DNA of 15,361 bases from an uncultured Shinella sp. (GTDB lineage: Bacteria > Pseudomonadota > Alphaproteobacteria > Rhizobiales > Rhizobiaceae), in assembly GCA_946481465.1 (NCBI GenBank), contig CAMLOC010000017.1, forward strand, positions 1-15,361, read 5' to 3'. Positions 1-7,614 of this stretch are shown here, in pieces. Position 1 is the first letter of the stretch, and every line of letters begins with the position of its first letter. Position numbers and translations under genes: made by a program. The notes below the pieces were generated by a model. That model was given only the letters and a program-made list of their open reading frames with translations, was not told where the DNA came from and did not search any database.

Positions 1-219
1 GCCAAGCAGCGAGCCGATCATGAACGCCGAGAACACGAGGCCGTAGAGCTCGTCGCCGCCCAGGTCTCTCGCCACGATCGGCATCGCCGCGGAGACGGCG
101 AGGGCCTCTGCCGCGACGAGCGTGATCGTCAGGACGAGCCCGACCGTCAGACTCCGGTGGCGCGCCGACCAGAGGCCGTCGTGCGTGGAGCGATCCGGCG
201 GGACTTGGCTCAGTGACAT
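1..219 (-). CDS. MFS transporter, N-terminal part (runs off window edge)
   Basis: The reading frame starts at the ATG at 219 and is still open at base 1, giving the first 73 residues. A short charged N-terminus leads into one hydrophobic helix (about residues 24-46, containing LTVGLVLTITLVAAEAL). The segment AAMPIVARDLGG then leads into the second helix, YGLVFSAFMIGSLLG. An aliphatic first helix followed by MPxVaxDLGG and YGxVFSAFxxGSLxG is typical of drug-exporter-like major facilitator proteins of the inner membrane. From memory, the closest-looking relatives are actinobacterial rather than rhizobial, which I could not test. The gene begins within a few bases of where nosR homology ends, so it has no obvious upstream region of its own. 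No good Shine-Dalgarno sequence precedes the ATG. The substrate cannot be predicted. Confidence 0.75.
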   Translation of the reverse strand, partial: MSLSQVPPDRSTHDGLWSARHRSLTVGLVLTITLVAAEALAVSAAMPIVARDLGGDELYGLVFSAFMIGSLLG

Positions 220-652
220 GGTCCAAAGTCTGCCATCGGCCGCCCGACTGCGCCTCGGCCACCAGATCCAGGCCCCGGTAACCCTCGACCAGGGTGCGGA
301 CCTTGGCCTCGGGGATGCCGATCAGGACGATGGGTTCGGAATGCTTGACCAGCCGGACGCCCGCCACCCTGCCGTCGGGATCCACGGCCACCAATGTATG
401 GATGGGCTTGCCGGAATAGCCGGTCGTTCCCACGAAATCCGAGGTGACGAAGACCCAGGCGAGCGTATCGCCGCCTTTGAGCACCGGCGCCACGGCGATG
501 TCGTCGCGCACCGGGCCGAAGCCATCGGCGCCCGGCACGAGATCGGAGGCGACCTCACCGGGCAGATATTCCTGCAGCACCGGTGCAGCGTGAGCGGACA
601 CCGCAAGGCACAGGCTGGCGCAAAACAGAAGGACTAGTCGGACGAATTTCAT
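220..652 (-). pseudogene. nosR: nosR 5' fragment (FMN-binding domain of the nitrous oxide reductase regulator)
   Basis: Translation from the ATG at 652 gives a signal peptide (MKFVRLVLLFCASLCLAVSA-HA) and a NosR-type FMN-binding domain. Recognisable stretches are FGPVRDDIAVAPVLKGG, FVTSDFVGTTGYSGKPI, LVKHSEPIVLIGIPEAKV and YRGLDLVAEAQSGG. NosR is a membrane flavo-iron-sulfur protein needed for expression and electron supply of nitrous oxide reductase, and is normally about 700 residues or more. Here homology stops after roughly 140 residues near base 222. The expected LDxISGATVT continuation, the membrane helices and the ferredoxin-like cysteine clusters are absent. The frame stays open to base 2, but that stretch is only the out-of-frame reading of the MFS gene and looks like no protein. 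An FNR/NnrR-type box lies 58 bp upstream. No nosZ or other nos gene is present in the window. Confidence 0.8.
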
Positions 653-710
653 TCCAGGGCATTCCCGCAGATCGTTGCAGGAGCATTGGAGCGTTCAGGC
701 CGAGCGGTCG

Positions 711-724
711 TTGACTTGCGTCAA
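711..724 (-). promoter_or_regulatory. FNR/NnrR-type box upstream of nosR
   Basis: The sequence TTGACTTGCGTCAA is a perfect TTGAC-N4-GTCAA inverted repeat. It matches the half-site geometry recognised by the CRP/FNR family (FnrN, NnrR, Dnr), which activates denitrification genes at low oxygen or in the presence of nitric oxide. It ends 58 bp upstream of the nosR ATG. With activator centring near -41.5, this would place a transcription start near 676. Which family member binds cannot be decided from the site alone. Confidence 0.75.
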
Positions 725-796
725 ACAGGGCACCTCGTCAGGCAATATCTTTGAGGAGCGCAATGTTTCATTTGGGGACTATGTAGACGAGAACGC

Positions 797-1873
797 CTAC
801 TCGTCCTCCGCGACACCCCGGCGCCAGTAGGAAACGACGAGATGCTGATGGCTGGCGAGCTGCCTTTCCTGGCGGGCAAAGGCGCGGATGGCGCGAAACG
901 CGTTGAATTCGGCGGCGGCCCACAGGTAGAGCCGTTCGTCCTTTTCCGGGAAATCGGTCCCGCGGATCGCATCCACGAGAAGCGTCGTGGCGCCGGGGGG
1001 GCGTCCGCCACGAAAGAGCCATTCGATCTCGACCTTCGACGCCGTCGTCAGGGTCTGGACCTCGGCCGCATCCGCGACTTCGAGGAACGCCTTGCCGCGC
1101 GCGCCGGCAGGCAGGTGTTCCAGCATGCGGGCGATGGCGGGAAGCGCGGTCTCATCGCCGGCGAAGAGATACCAGTCCGCGTCGACGAGACCGCCGCCGC
1201 CCGGACCGACTACACCGACGCGGTCGCCCACGCGCGCTGTTTCCGCAAAGCCCGAGCCGGGGCCTGCGTCGGCGTGCAGCACAAAGTCGATGTCGAGCGT
1301 TCCTGCGACAAGATCGAGGGAACGCACCGTATATTTGCGCATGAGGGGCCGCAGGTCGGGGCGGTCCCAGGCGATGACGCCGTTGCTTCCCACATGCGGC
1401 CATTGCGGTTCGGCCGCCTCGGGGTGTTGGATCATGAGGTTGAGGTGCAGCGCATCGAGGCCGGCAAAGCGGGCGACATTCTCGCCGGCAAATGTCAGCC
1501 GGCGCATATGCGGGGTCAGCGTGCGACAGCCGACGACGTCGAGGATCTGGAAATTCGGCGGGCGGACGATTTCCCCGCCGTCGCCGGTCCAGGCGATAGT
1601 GGGCGGATCGTTGCCGGCAAACTCCAGGATATGCGAAGCGACAGACATGCGCGCGAGATAAAGGCCCTCAAGGTCCGGCGCCGCGACGTCGACCAGCGTC
1701 TCCTCCCCCTCGCGGGTAAACGCGGCGCGGATGGCGCCGAGCCTCAGCACGGGACCTCCCGGCCCTTCGCTCACCTCGGCATTGTGCTCGAGCATATGAT
1801 CGCAGAACTCAGCGATGACCGGACCGGGATTGCGCAGCGCGATCCGGGCCCGGGCGGTATATTCACGTCGCAT
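797..1873 (-). CDS. Siderophore-interacting protein with N-terminal DUF2218 domain (ferric-siderophore reductase)
   Basis: This 358-residue protein has two parts. Residues 1-95 resemble DUF2218, a small domain often found next to or fused to siderophore reductases. Residues 105-355 form the siderophore-interacting protein fold: an FAD-binding barrel with RKYTVRS (179-185), then an NAD(P)H-binding half with GPGGGG (223-228), YLFAGDETALPAI (235-247) and the C-terminal VSYWRRG. Members of this family use NAD(P)H and flavin to reduce ferric siderophores in the cytoplasm and so release iron. The ATG at 1873 follows an AAGGA ribosome-binding site that overlaps the stop codon of the binding-protein gene (gap 9 bp). 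The two genes are therefore probably co-transcribed from the receptor promoter as the last part of the operon. No terminator is visible downstream. Confidence 0.9.
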   Translation of the reverse strand: MRREYTARARIALRNPGPVIAEFCDHMLEHNAEVSEGPGGPVLRLGAIRAAFTREGEETLVDVAAPDLEGLYLARMSVASHILEFAGNDPPTIAWTGDGGEIVRPPNFQILDVVGCRTLTPHMRRLTFAGENVARFAGLDALHLNLMIQHPEAAEPQWPHVGSNGVIAWDRPDLRPLMRKYTVRSLDLVAGTLDIDFVLHADAGPGSGFAETARVGDRVGVVGPGGGGLVDADWYLFAGDETALPAIARMLEHLPAGARGKAFLEVADAAEVQTLTTASKVEIEWLFRGGRPPGATTLLVDAIRGTDFPEKDERLYLWAAAEFNAFRAIRAFARQERQLASHQHLVVSYWRRGVAEDE

Positions 1874-1882
1874 ATCGTATCC

Positions 1883-3025
1883 TTACGGCTTGAAATCGAT
1901 CCAGAACGAGCCTTCCAGCGGAACCGCCAGGAAGCGTTCGTTGATCTCGGCGAGCGTCTCGTCGGGGTCGACATCCGCGAAGACCGCGGGGTGCATCCAC
2001 TTTGCGAAACACTCGAAGATGAGGATGTTGAGCACGGAGATCGACAGCTGGTGCGAAACGGCATGGGCGCGCCCTTGCCGCACCGCGCCCAGCGCGCCGC
2101 GGATATCCTTGCCGAGAATGTTTGCGAAGGACTTTTGCGCCGCCTGCACGTCCACACCCCCGCCGAGCACCAGGCCGCCCTGCACGGCGAGATGCGGCCC
2201 CCCGGTCGCGATATAGACCGAAGGTTCCGCACCGAGCACATATTCCGGGCTGAGAAGCCCGTCATAGCCCGGCAGGTCGGCGCCGATGCTCTTTCCGCCG
2301 GCAAGCCGCAGATATTCCGTCATGCGGTTGCCCTTGCCGGGCGTCGCGCAGCAGGTCGCGCCGGCATGGGCATCGACGAGCACCGAGACCGGCTCCAGCG
2401 CGGCCGTGCGATCCGTGATGCGCTTGTAGCGGGCGCGCAGGAAATCGCCGAAGGCCTTGCCCTTCTCGTCGCGCCCAACGGCTTTCGCCAGAAGCTCGAC
2501 GGCGAACGCGGTCGTTTCCGCCGGCCCCTTGCCGTCGTTGACGGGGCCGTCGAGAAAGAGGACCGGCACACCGGCCGCTTCCAGCGTTGCCGTCGCCTCC
2601 GACCAGCCGTCCTCCCAGATCGAAACGACGAACAGGTCCGGTTTGACCGAAAGGATCGCCTCCACCGAAGTCTTCGCCGGCAGCACACCGCCAACGGCAG
2701 GAATGGCCTCGATTGCGGGAAAACGCCGGCGATAATCCTCGTACATGCCGCGATCGATACGCTGGGGCGCAGCCCAGCCGGCGATGCGCGAGACGGGGTC
2801 GGGATCGACGAGGGCAAGCGACAGGAGGATGAGGCTTTCGTTCGTGGCGATGCGGTGGGCCGGCGCGGCAAGCCGCACCGTGCGCCCGGCCGCATCCGAA
2901 AGAACGATCTCCGCCCGCGCCGGGCCGGCGGAAACCGCCAGGAGCAGGAACAGCCCTGCGAGGAACCGGAAGAGGGCCGCCGGCAAGCCGGCGATCCCTC
3001 CCCTGTCCCGTCCTCGGCAATCCAT
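1883..3025 (-). CDS. Periplasmic ferric-siderophore ABC transporter substrate-binding protein
   Basis: The predicted product has 380 residues. It carries a Sec signal peptide with a hydrophobic core FLAGLFLLLAVSAG and likely cleavage after ARA, near residue 38. There is no lipobox, so it is probably a soluble periplasmic protein. The mature part has the layout of the helical-backbone (TroA/FecB/BtuF) fold: IVLSDAAGRTVRLAAPAHRI at the start, VEAILSVKPDLFVVS in the first lobe, GVPVLFLDGP next, and GKSIGADLPGY with PSVYIATGG in the second lobe. The ATG at 3025 is 2 bp past the receptor stop codon. A GTG at 3031 overlaps that stop and is a possible alternative start, and longer readings into the receptor gene are unlikely. 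It should deliver ferric siderophore to an inner-membrane permease, which is not encoded in this window. Confidence 0.88.
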   Translation of the reverse strand: MDCRGRDRGGIAGLPAALFRFLAGLFLLLAVSAGPARAEIVLSDAAGRTVRLAAPAHRIATNESLILLSLALVDPDPVSRIAGWAAPQRIDRGMYEDYRRRFPAIEAIPAVGGVLPAKTSVEAILSVKPDLFVVSIWEDGWSEATATLEAAGVPVLFLDGPVNDGKGPAETTAFAVELLAKAVGRDEKGKAFGDFLRARYKRITDRTAALEPVSVLVDAHAGATCCATPGKGNRMTEYLRLAGGKSIGADLPGYDGLLSPEYVLGAEPSVYIATGGPHLAVQGGLVLGGGVDVQAAQKSFANILGKDIRGALGAVRQGRAHAVSHQLSISVLNILIFECFAKWMHPAVFADVDPDETLAEINERFLAVPLEGSFWIDFKP

Positions 3026-3027
3026 GC

Positions 3028-5268
3028 TCACCACGAATATTTCAGCGTCGCGGTGATGGCGCGACCGGCGCCATAGTTGCAGCTTCCGCCCGTGCTGTTG
3101 AGGCAATGGGAGACATACTCCTTGTCGAACAGGTTCGTGACATTGACGCGCAGCTTCGTGCCGGCAAAGTCCTTGCCTATCGCTGCAAAATCATACTCCG
3201 CGCCGATATCGACGAGCGCCCGCCCGGGAATGCGCAGCTCATCCTTATAGGTGCTGTCCGTCTGGTAGGAAGACAGGGCGCGCACGCCGGCGGTCAGCGT
3301 CAGCCCTTCCATCATGCCCGGCCGGTAGGCGAGCCAGACGCCCCCCTGATGCTCGGGCAGGCGCAACATTTCACGGCCGAGTTCCGCCGGATTGTTGGAT
3401 TCCAGCACTTTCGAACGCGAATAGGCATAGGAGGCGAGGATATCGAGATCCGGCGTCAGTTCGTACTTGCCCTCGATCTCGATGCCGCGCACACGCTGGC
3501 GGCCGGACTGGACGTCATAGAGCACGTCGGTCGGATCCGGCGTCAACGCGTTTTCCAGCGTCAGGTTGAAGAGCGAGACGGCGACCATGCCCCGCCCTTC
3601 CGGCGGCTCGTACTTGACGCCGATCTCATACTGTTCGGCCGTCTGCGCCTTGAAGGCATTGCCCGACTTGTCCGTGCCGAGCGTCGGCAGGAAGGCGGTG
3701 GAATAGCTGGCATAGGGCGCAAGGCCATTGTCGAAGAGATAGGTGAGGCCGGCCCGCCAGGTCAGCTTCTGGTCCTCGGTCGACACGGTCGACGACGGCG
3801 TCAACATGCGGTTCGTGCTGTCGATATCGGAGAAATCGTAGCGCATGCCGAAGGTGCCGACCCAGTTGTCATACCGGATCTGGTCCTGCATGTAGAGGCC
3901 GACCTGCTGTTGTTCCTGCAGGCCCGAGCGCTGGATGGCGGGCACGGGAATATCGACCCCGCCATAGCGCGGATCGAGAAAATCGATCGGCGGCACGCCG
4001 GCGATGGCATTGCCGAAATTCGTCGACGACGTCGCCTTCAGGTAGTCGAGACCGAGCAACAGCGTATGGTCGAACGCCCCGGTATCGAAGCGGGCCTCGA
4101 CCTGCGTATCGACGGCAAAGCTGGAGACCCAGTCGTCGGAAATCGCCGAGGCGCGGTTCAGCGTGTGTCCGTCCGCCCCGTAGGCGAAGGCCGGGTTGAC
4201 GAGAACGAGGAACATATTCTGGCTGGAGCGGCCGTAGCGCAGATTCTGGCGCACCGTCCAGGTCTCGTTGAATTCGTGTTCGAATTCGTAGCCGAGCATG
4301 TAGAAATCGCGCTCGAAGACGTCGGCATTCGGATCGCCGAAATTGATGTCGCGCGGGATCTGGCCGAGCGGATTGTCAAGCAGCGTGCCGACGGCCGGAT
4401 AGAAACGCGGGTTGAAGTTCTCCGGGCGGTCCTTCTGGTAGTAGCCGTAAAGGGTGAGCGAGGTCTGGTCGGTCGGCGCCCAGGTGAGGCTCGGGGCCAG
4501 CATCAACTGGCGCTCGCGCTCCTTGTCGATCTGGGTCCCCATGTTCTTGCCGAGCGCGACGATCCGGTAGAGCCAGTCGCCGTCCTGCGTCAGCGGGCCG
4601 GTCATGTCGAGCGTGCCCTGCATCCCGCCATGCGAGGAAACCTGGATGCCGACCTCGTTGTGCGCCTCCGCCTGCGGCCGCTTGCCGACCTGGTTGACGA
4701 GACCGCCGGGAACGGAGCTGCCATAGAGCACCGAAGTCGGCCCCTTGATGACGTCGACACGCTCCAGCGCGAAGGGATTGACGCTCGGCGTCGCGTAGTT
4801 GCTCGGATCGCCCGGCAGGACGAGCCCGTCGAGCCACATCGTGCCGTAATTGTTGAAGCCGCGGATATAGAGCCAGTCGTAGCGAATATCGTAGCCGTTC
4901 GGGTCCGGCAGCACGCCCGGTGTATAGCGCAGCGCCTCGGCGACGGTGTTGACGCCCTGCAGATCCATCTGTTCGCGCGTGACGACGCTGACGGCTTGCG
5001 GCGTCTCGCGCAGCGGGGTGTTCGTCTTGGAGGCGCTGCGGGCGCGCTTTGCCGCGATACCCTGGTCCGGTCCGCGGCCACTGTCCGTACCGCCGTCCAC
5101 GGTAATGGTTTCCAGCGCCGTCGCCCCGGTGTCCTGCGCATGCACCGGGCCGGAAAGGCCGGCAGCCACAAGCGCCACGGACGAGACGCACCACAGGCGC
5201 CTGTCCGACGTCCGCCGCCCTCTTCCCGCTTCACTGCCCACGCTCGTTTTCTCAACCAAACTCATCAT
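3028..5268 (-). CDS. TonB-dependent ferric-siderophore outer-membrane receptor
   Basis: The predicted product is 746 residues long, the usual size for FhuA-type receptors. An N-terminal signal peptide with likely cleavage after PVHA (about residue 44) is followed by a TonB-box-like LETITV (52-57). The plug domain spans about 80-190, with SKTNTPLRETPQAVSVVTRE, DLQGVNTVAEALRYTPGV, LYIRGFN, ERVDVIKGPTSVLYGSS and PGGLVNQVGKRP. The rest is a beta-barrel ending in the aromatic strand TATLKYSW, with NLFDKEYVSHC and two cysteines near the C-terminus. The pattern fits the TonB-siderophore receptor family for hydroxamates such as ferrichrome, but the ligand is not certain. The start is the first ATG of a GTG-ATG-ATG run. 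The gene leads an operon with the binding protein and the reductase, and the RirA-type operator lies about 36 bp upstream. Confidence 0.93.
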   Translation of the reverse strand: MMSLVEKTSVGSEAGRGRRTSDRRLWCVSSVALVAAGLSGPVHAQDTGATALETITVDGGTDSGRGPDQGIAAKRARSASKTNTPLRETPQAVSVVTREQMDLQGVNTVAEALRYTPGVLPDPNGYDIRYDWLYIRGFNNYGTMWLDGLVLPGDPSNYATPSVNPFALERVDVIKGPTSVLYGSSVPGGLVNQVGKRPQAEAHNEVGIQVSSHGGMQGTLDMTGPLTQDGDWLYRIVALGKNMGTQIDKERERQLMLAPSLTWAPTDQTSLTLYGYYQKDRPENFNPRFYPAVGTLLDNPLGQIPRDINFGDPNADVFERDFYMLGYEFEHEFNETWTVRQNLRYGRSSQNMFLVLVNPAFAYGADGHTLNRASAISDDWVSSFAVDTQVEARFDTGAFDHTLLLGLDYLKATSSTNFGNAIAGVPPIDFLDPRYGGVDIPVPAIQRSGLQEQQQVGLYMQDQIRYDNWVGTFGMRYDFSDIDSTNRMLTPSSTVSTEDQKLTWRAGLTYLFDNGLAPYASYSTAFLPTLGTDKSGNAFKAQTAEQYEIGVKYEPPEGRGMVAVSLFNLTLENALTPDPTDVLYDVQSGRQRVRGIEIEGKYELTPDLDILASYAYSRSKVLESNNPAELGREMLRLPEHQGGVWLAYRPGMMEGLTLTAGVRALSSYQTDSTYKDELRIPGRALVDIGAEYDFAAIGKDFAGTKLRVNVTNLFDKEYVSHCLNSTGGSCNYGAGRAITATLKYSW

Positions 5269-5303
5269 CACGGCCCCAACCGTTTAATCGCCCCACCGAA
5301 ACT

Positions 5304-5318
5304 TGACCATATAAATCA
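5304..5318. promoter_or_regulatory. RirA-type iron-responsive operator (TGA-N9-TCA)
   Basis: The core TGA-N9-TCA sits inside a longer perfect repeat, AACTTGA (5300-5306) and TCAAGTT (5316-5322), around an AT-rich 9-base spacer. This is the iron-responsive operator known from Rhizobium, Sinorhizobium and relatives, bound by the Rrf2-family repressor RirA when iron is plentiful. It lies in the AT-rich divergent promoter region between the receptor and AraC genes. It is about 36 bp from the receptor ATG and about 168 bp from the AraC ATG, so direct control of the receptor operon is the likelier role. Confidence 0.82.
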
Positions 5319-5486
5319 AGTTAATATATCTCTTAGGGCAGCATTGGCACGGCCCGCAATGTCGGTTCCTTTGCGGGACGCGCAGATGCCTTTGCGATCC
5401 GGGAAATCTCGCCAAGGGTGAAGGTTCGTTAGGATCGGCCGGTCAATGTCGGCGGGTTCGCGCACGGCAGGAGTGAAGGATTGAGC

Positions 5487-6491
5487 ATGGCGGTCGCAGC
5501 AGGCGAAGCCGGGCAGCAGGCGAACGACGGACGGGTGCGCGTCCGCGACTTTCTTCGGCACGACGGCATTGCGCTCGACAGCCCCGACGACCGCCTCTCC
5601 CCCGACGACACGCTGATGAAGGGCGCGTTCCTGCATCGCGAGCTGCGTCGCGGTCTCGTGCTGCATGTCAGCGATGCGATCGAGGAGCGCGCCTTCACGG
5701 CCACCTCGCTGCTGCCGGAAGAGCTTTCCTGCATCTTCTTCCTCGAAGGCAGCGTGGACCTGTCGATCGGGGACCGCCGCTTCGCCTTCCAGGCCGATGA
5801 CGGCGTGGCGCGCGGGGTGGCGATCATGAACGCCTGCCCCGAACATTTCGCGCGCGCCTCGCGCGGACGGCAGCACCTGCGCCATCTCGTCGTCTCCGCC
5901 ACGCCGGAATGGCTGCACCGGGATGTTCTCGAGACCGTCGTCGACACCAAGGGCGGCGCGCGCCTGCTGCGCGATCATCTGGCCGAGCATCGCTGGACGC
6001 TCACGCCCCGAATGGTGGACCTCGTGCGCCAGATCTTCGCGCCCTCGCCGCTCATCCCCGAGCTGCGGGACCTCTATCTGGAAAGCCGCGCCGTGGAGCT
6101 GGTGGCGGAAACCATGGCGGCGGTCCTCAAAGCCGACCGCAGCGATGCCGGCGGAAGCCTCTTGACCCGGCAGGATGCGACCTGCTTGCAACGGGCCAAG
6201 GATTTCATCGAGATGCGCATCGCCGAGCCGCTGAGCGTCGACGCCATCGCGCGCGAAGCCGGCATCAGCGCCAGCGGCCTGCAACGCCTCTTCCGCGTTG
6301 CGGAGAACCGCAGCATCTTCGACTATGTCCGCAATATCAGGCTCGAACGCGCCTTCGCCGTCCTCGCCAGTGGCGAGGCCAGCGTGCAGGACGCGAGCGT
6401 CATCGCGGGCTACACCAACCCCGCCAATTTCGCCACCGCCTTCCGCCGGCGGTTCGGCATCGTTCCCACGGCGGTGAAAAACAGGGTTTGA
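5487..6491 (+). CDS. AraC-family transcriptional regulator of the siderophore locus
   Basis: The predicted product has 334 residues. The C-terminal third (about 228-334) is an AraC/XylS double helix-turn-helix. Its first helix region contains SVDAIAREAGISASGLQRLFR, followed by IFDYVRNIRLERAFAVL and IAGYTNPANFATAFRRRFG, the conserved second-helix signature. The N-terminal part, with CIFFLEGSVDLSIGDRRF, resembles the ligand-sensing half of PchR/YbtA-type regulators that respond to ferric siderophores. The ATG at 5487 has a ribosome-binding site AAGGA six bases upstream; an in-frame TTG at 5481 is less likely. It is divergent from the receptor operon and shares its regulatory region. I infer that it activates the receptor operon when the cognate siderophore is present. 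It is the only intact plus-strand gene in the window. Confidence 0.9.
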   Translation: MAVAAGEAGQQANDGRVRVRDFLRHDGIALDSPDDRLSPDDTLMKGAFLHRELRRGLVLHVSDAIEERAFTATSLLPEELSCIFFLEGSVDLSIGDRRFAFQADDGVARGVAIMNACPEHFARASRGRQHLRHLVVSATPEWLHRDVLETVVDTKGGARLLRDHLAEHRWTLTPRMVDLVRQIFAPSPLIPELRDLYLESRAVELVAETMAAVLKADRSDAGGSLLTRQDATCLQRAKDFIEMRIAEPLSVDAIAREAGISASGLQRLFRVAENRSIFDYVRNIRLERAFAVLASGEASVQDASVIAGYTNPANFATAFRRRFGIVPTAVKNRV

Positions 6492-6582
6492 CGACCCGCA
6501 TCTCCACCTGCCGCCGGCGCTCGGGGCGCTCCACCGATTGTCCGGAACGCGAAGCAAATGGAGGGATGGGGGCCCGCTGCGG

Positions 6583-7401
6583 CTATCGTACCAGCGCGAC
6601 GTGACGGCCCGTGTTCGCCCTGTAGATCACGTCCATCTCGACATTGTAGATTTCGGACAGTGCTTCCGGCGTCATGATCTCCTCCGGCGTGGCCTGCGCG
6701 ATCAGCCGGCCGGAGTGAAGGGCGACGATCCTGTCGCAGAAGCGCGCGGCCATGTTGATGTCGTGCAGGACGCAGATCACCGTTATACCTCTCTCGCGCA
6801 CGAGATCGCGTACCAGCGAGAGAACCTCGATCTGGTGGCCGACGTCCAGCGCCGATGTCGGCTCGTCGAGCAGCAGGCAATCCGCATCCTGCGCAACCAT
6901 CATCGCCAGCCAGACGCGCTGGCGCTCCCCACCCGAAAGCGTGTCCACCAGGCGGTCGGCAAAAGAGACGACGCCGGTACGTTCCATCGCCTCGTCGACC
7001 TTCGCTTGATCCTCCGCCCGGAAGCGTCCGAGTGCGCCATGCCAGGGATAGCGGCCAAGCGCGACCAGTTCCTTCACAAGCATCCCGGCCGCCGGCGGCG
7101 TGTTCTGCGGCAGATGGGCAAGCAGGCGCGCGAAGGAACGCGCGCTCCAGCCCGTTGAGGCCTGTCCCATAAAGACGATCTGGCCCCTGGTGGGTTGCTG
7201 CTGTCTCGCCAGCAATTTCAGGACCGTGGACTTGCCCGAGCCGTTGTGGCCGACAAGGGCGATAAACTCGCCGGCAGGCAGTTCAAGCGTAAGCGGATGT
7301 AGCAGCGTCTTCTCGCCAACGCGGAACTCCACGTCACGAAGCGAGAAGGCGGGCATGTCGACGTCCGGGGAACGGGCAAGCGCAGCGGGAGAAACAATCA
7401 T
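6583..7401 (-). CDS. fhuC: Iron-siderophore ABC transporter ATP-binding protein, FhuC-like
   Basis: All ABC ATPase motifs are present (272-residue reading): Walker A GHNGSGKST (51-59), Q-loop LPQNTPP (Q99), signature LSGGERQ (155-161), Walker B CLLLDEPTSALD (from 175) and switch histidine VLHD (H213). VKELVALGRYPWHGALGRF is characteristic of FhuC, FepC and FecE siderophore importers, and the whole reads much like rhizobial FhuC. It would power an inner-membrane permease taking substrate from the periplasmic binding protein. The start is uncertain. The conserved domain begins at MPAFSLRD (ATG at 7356), ATGs also lie at 7401 and 7422, and none has a strong ribosome-binding site. I chose 7401 as a compromise. 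The gene is convergent with the AraC gene, with 91 bp between them. No permease or receptor lies directly upstream. Confidence 0.85.
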   Translation of the reverse strand: MIVSPAALARSPDVDMPAFSLRDVEFRVGEKTLLHPLTLELPAGEFIALVGHNGSGKSTVLKLLARQQQPTRGQIVFMGQASTGWSARSFARLLAHLPQNTPPAAGMLVKELVALGRYPWHGALGRFRAEDQAKVDEAMERTGVVSFADRLVDTLSGGERQRVWLAMMVAQDADCLLLDEPTSALDVGHQIEVLSLVRDLVRERGITVICVLHDINMAARFCDRIVALHSGRLIAQATPEEIMTPEALSEIYNVEMDVIYRANTGRHVALVR

Positions 7402-7614
7402 CGAGACGGTCCGGCGGAACATGGAAATCGCGGCTATACGAGCACGTCTTGAGGATTTCCGCAGGAAGGTCAAGCGGCGATGACATCTGCACCATGATGC
7501 CGAGGCGCATCACGACGCCCCGGTCGCCGGGTCCCGCAGGAGGCCGCACTCGCCGAGCAAGCTCCAGCGCTTTCCGTTCGACCAGCGCAAGATCGGCCCC
7601 GCCGCAGCGTGAGG

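Noticed and set aside
842..3076. Long open plus-strand frame opposite the siderophore reductase and binding-protein genes
   Set aside because: It is the antisense shadow of two clear genes in GC-rich DNA; its translation is Arg/Gly/Asp-rich with no domain.
3106..5421. Long open plus-strand frame opposite the TonB receptor gene
   Set aside because: It is the complement of the receptor's third-position bias and has no protein-like motifs.
5316..6557. 413-codon minus-strand frame opposite the AraC gene
   Set aside because: The plus-strand AraC protein has clear domains and a ribosome-binding site; this frame has neither and would also cover the RirA operator.
6492..6582. Bidirectional terminator expected between the convergent AraC and FhuC-like genes
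   Set aside because: No stable stem with flanking T-runs could be found.
7402..7614. Short minus-strand frames between gntR and the FhuC-like gene (one reading MRLGIMVQMSSPLDLPAEI, another GPILRWSNGKRWSLL)
   Set aside because: They could be scraps of a lost gene, but neither matches a family I recognise and both are short; there is not enough to call.
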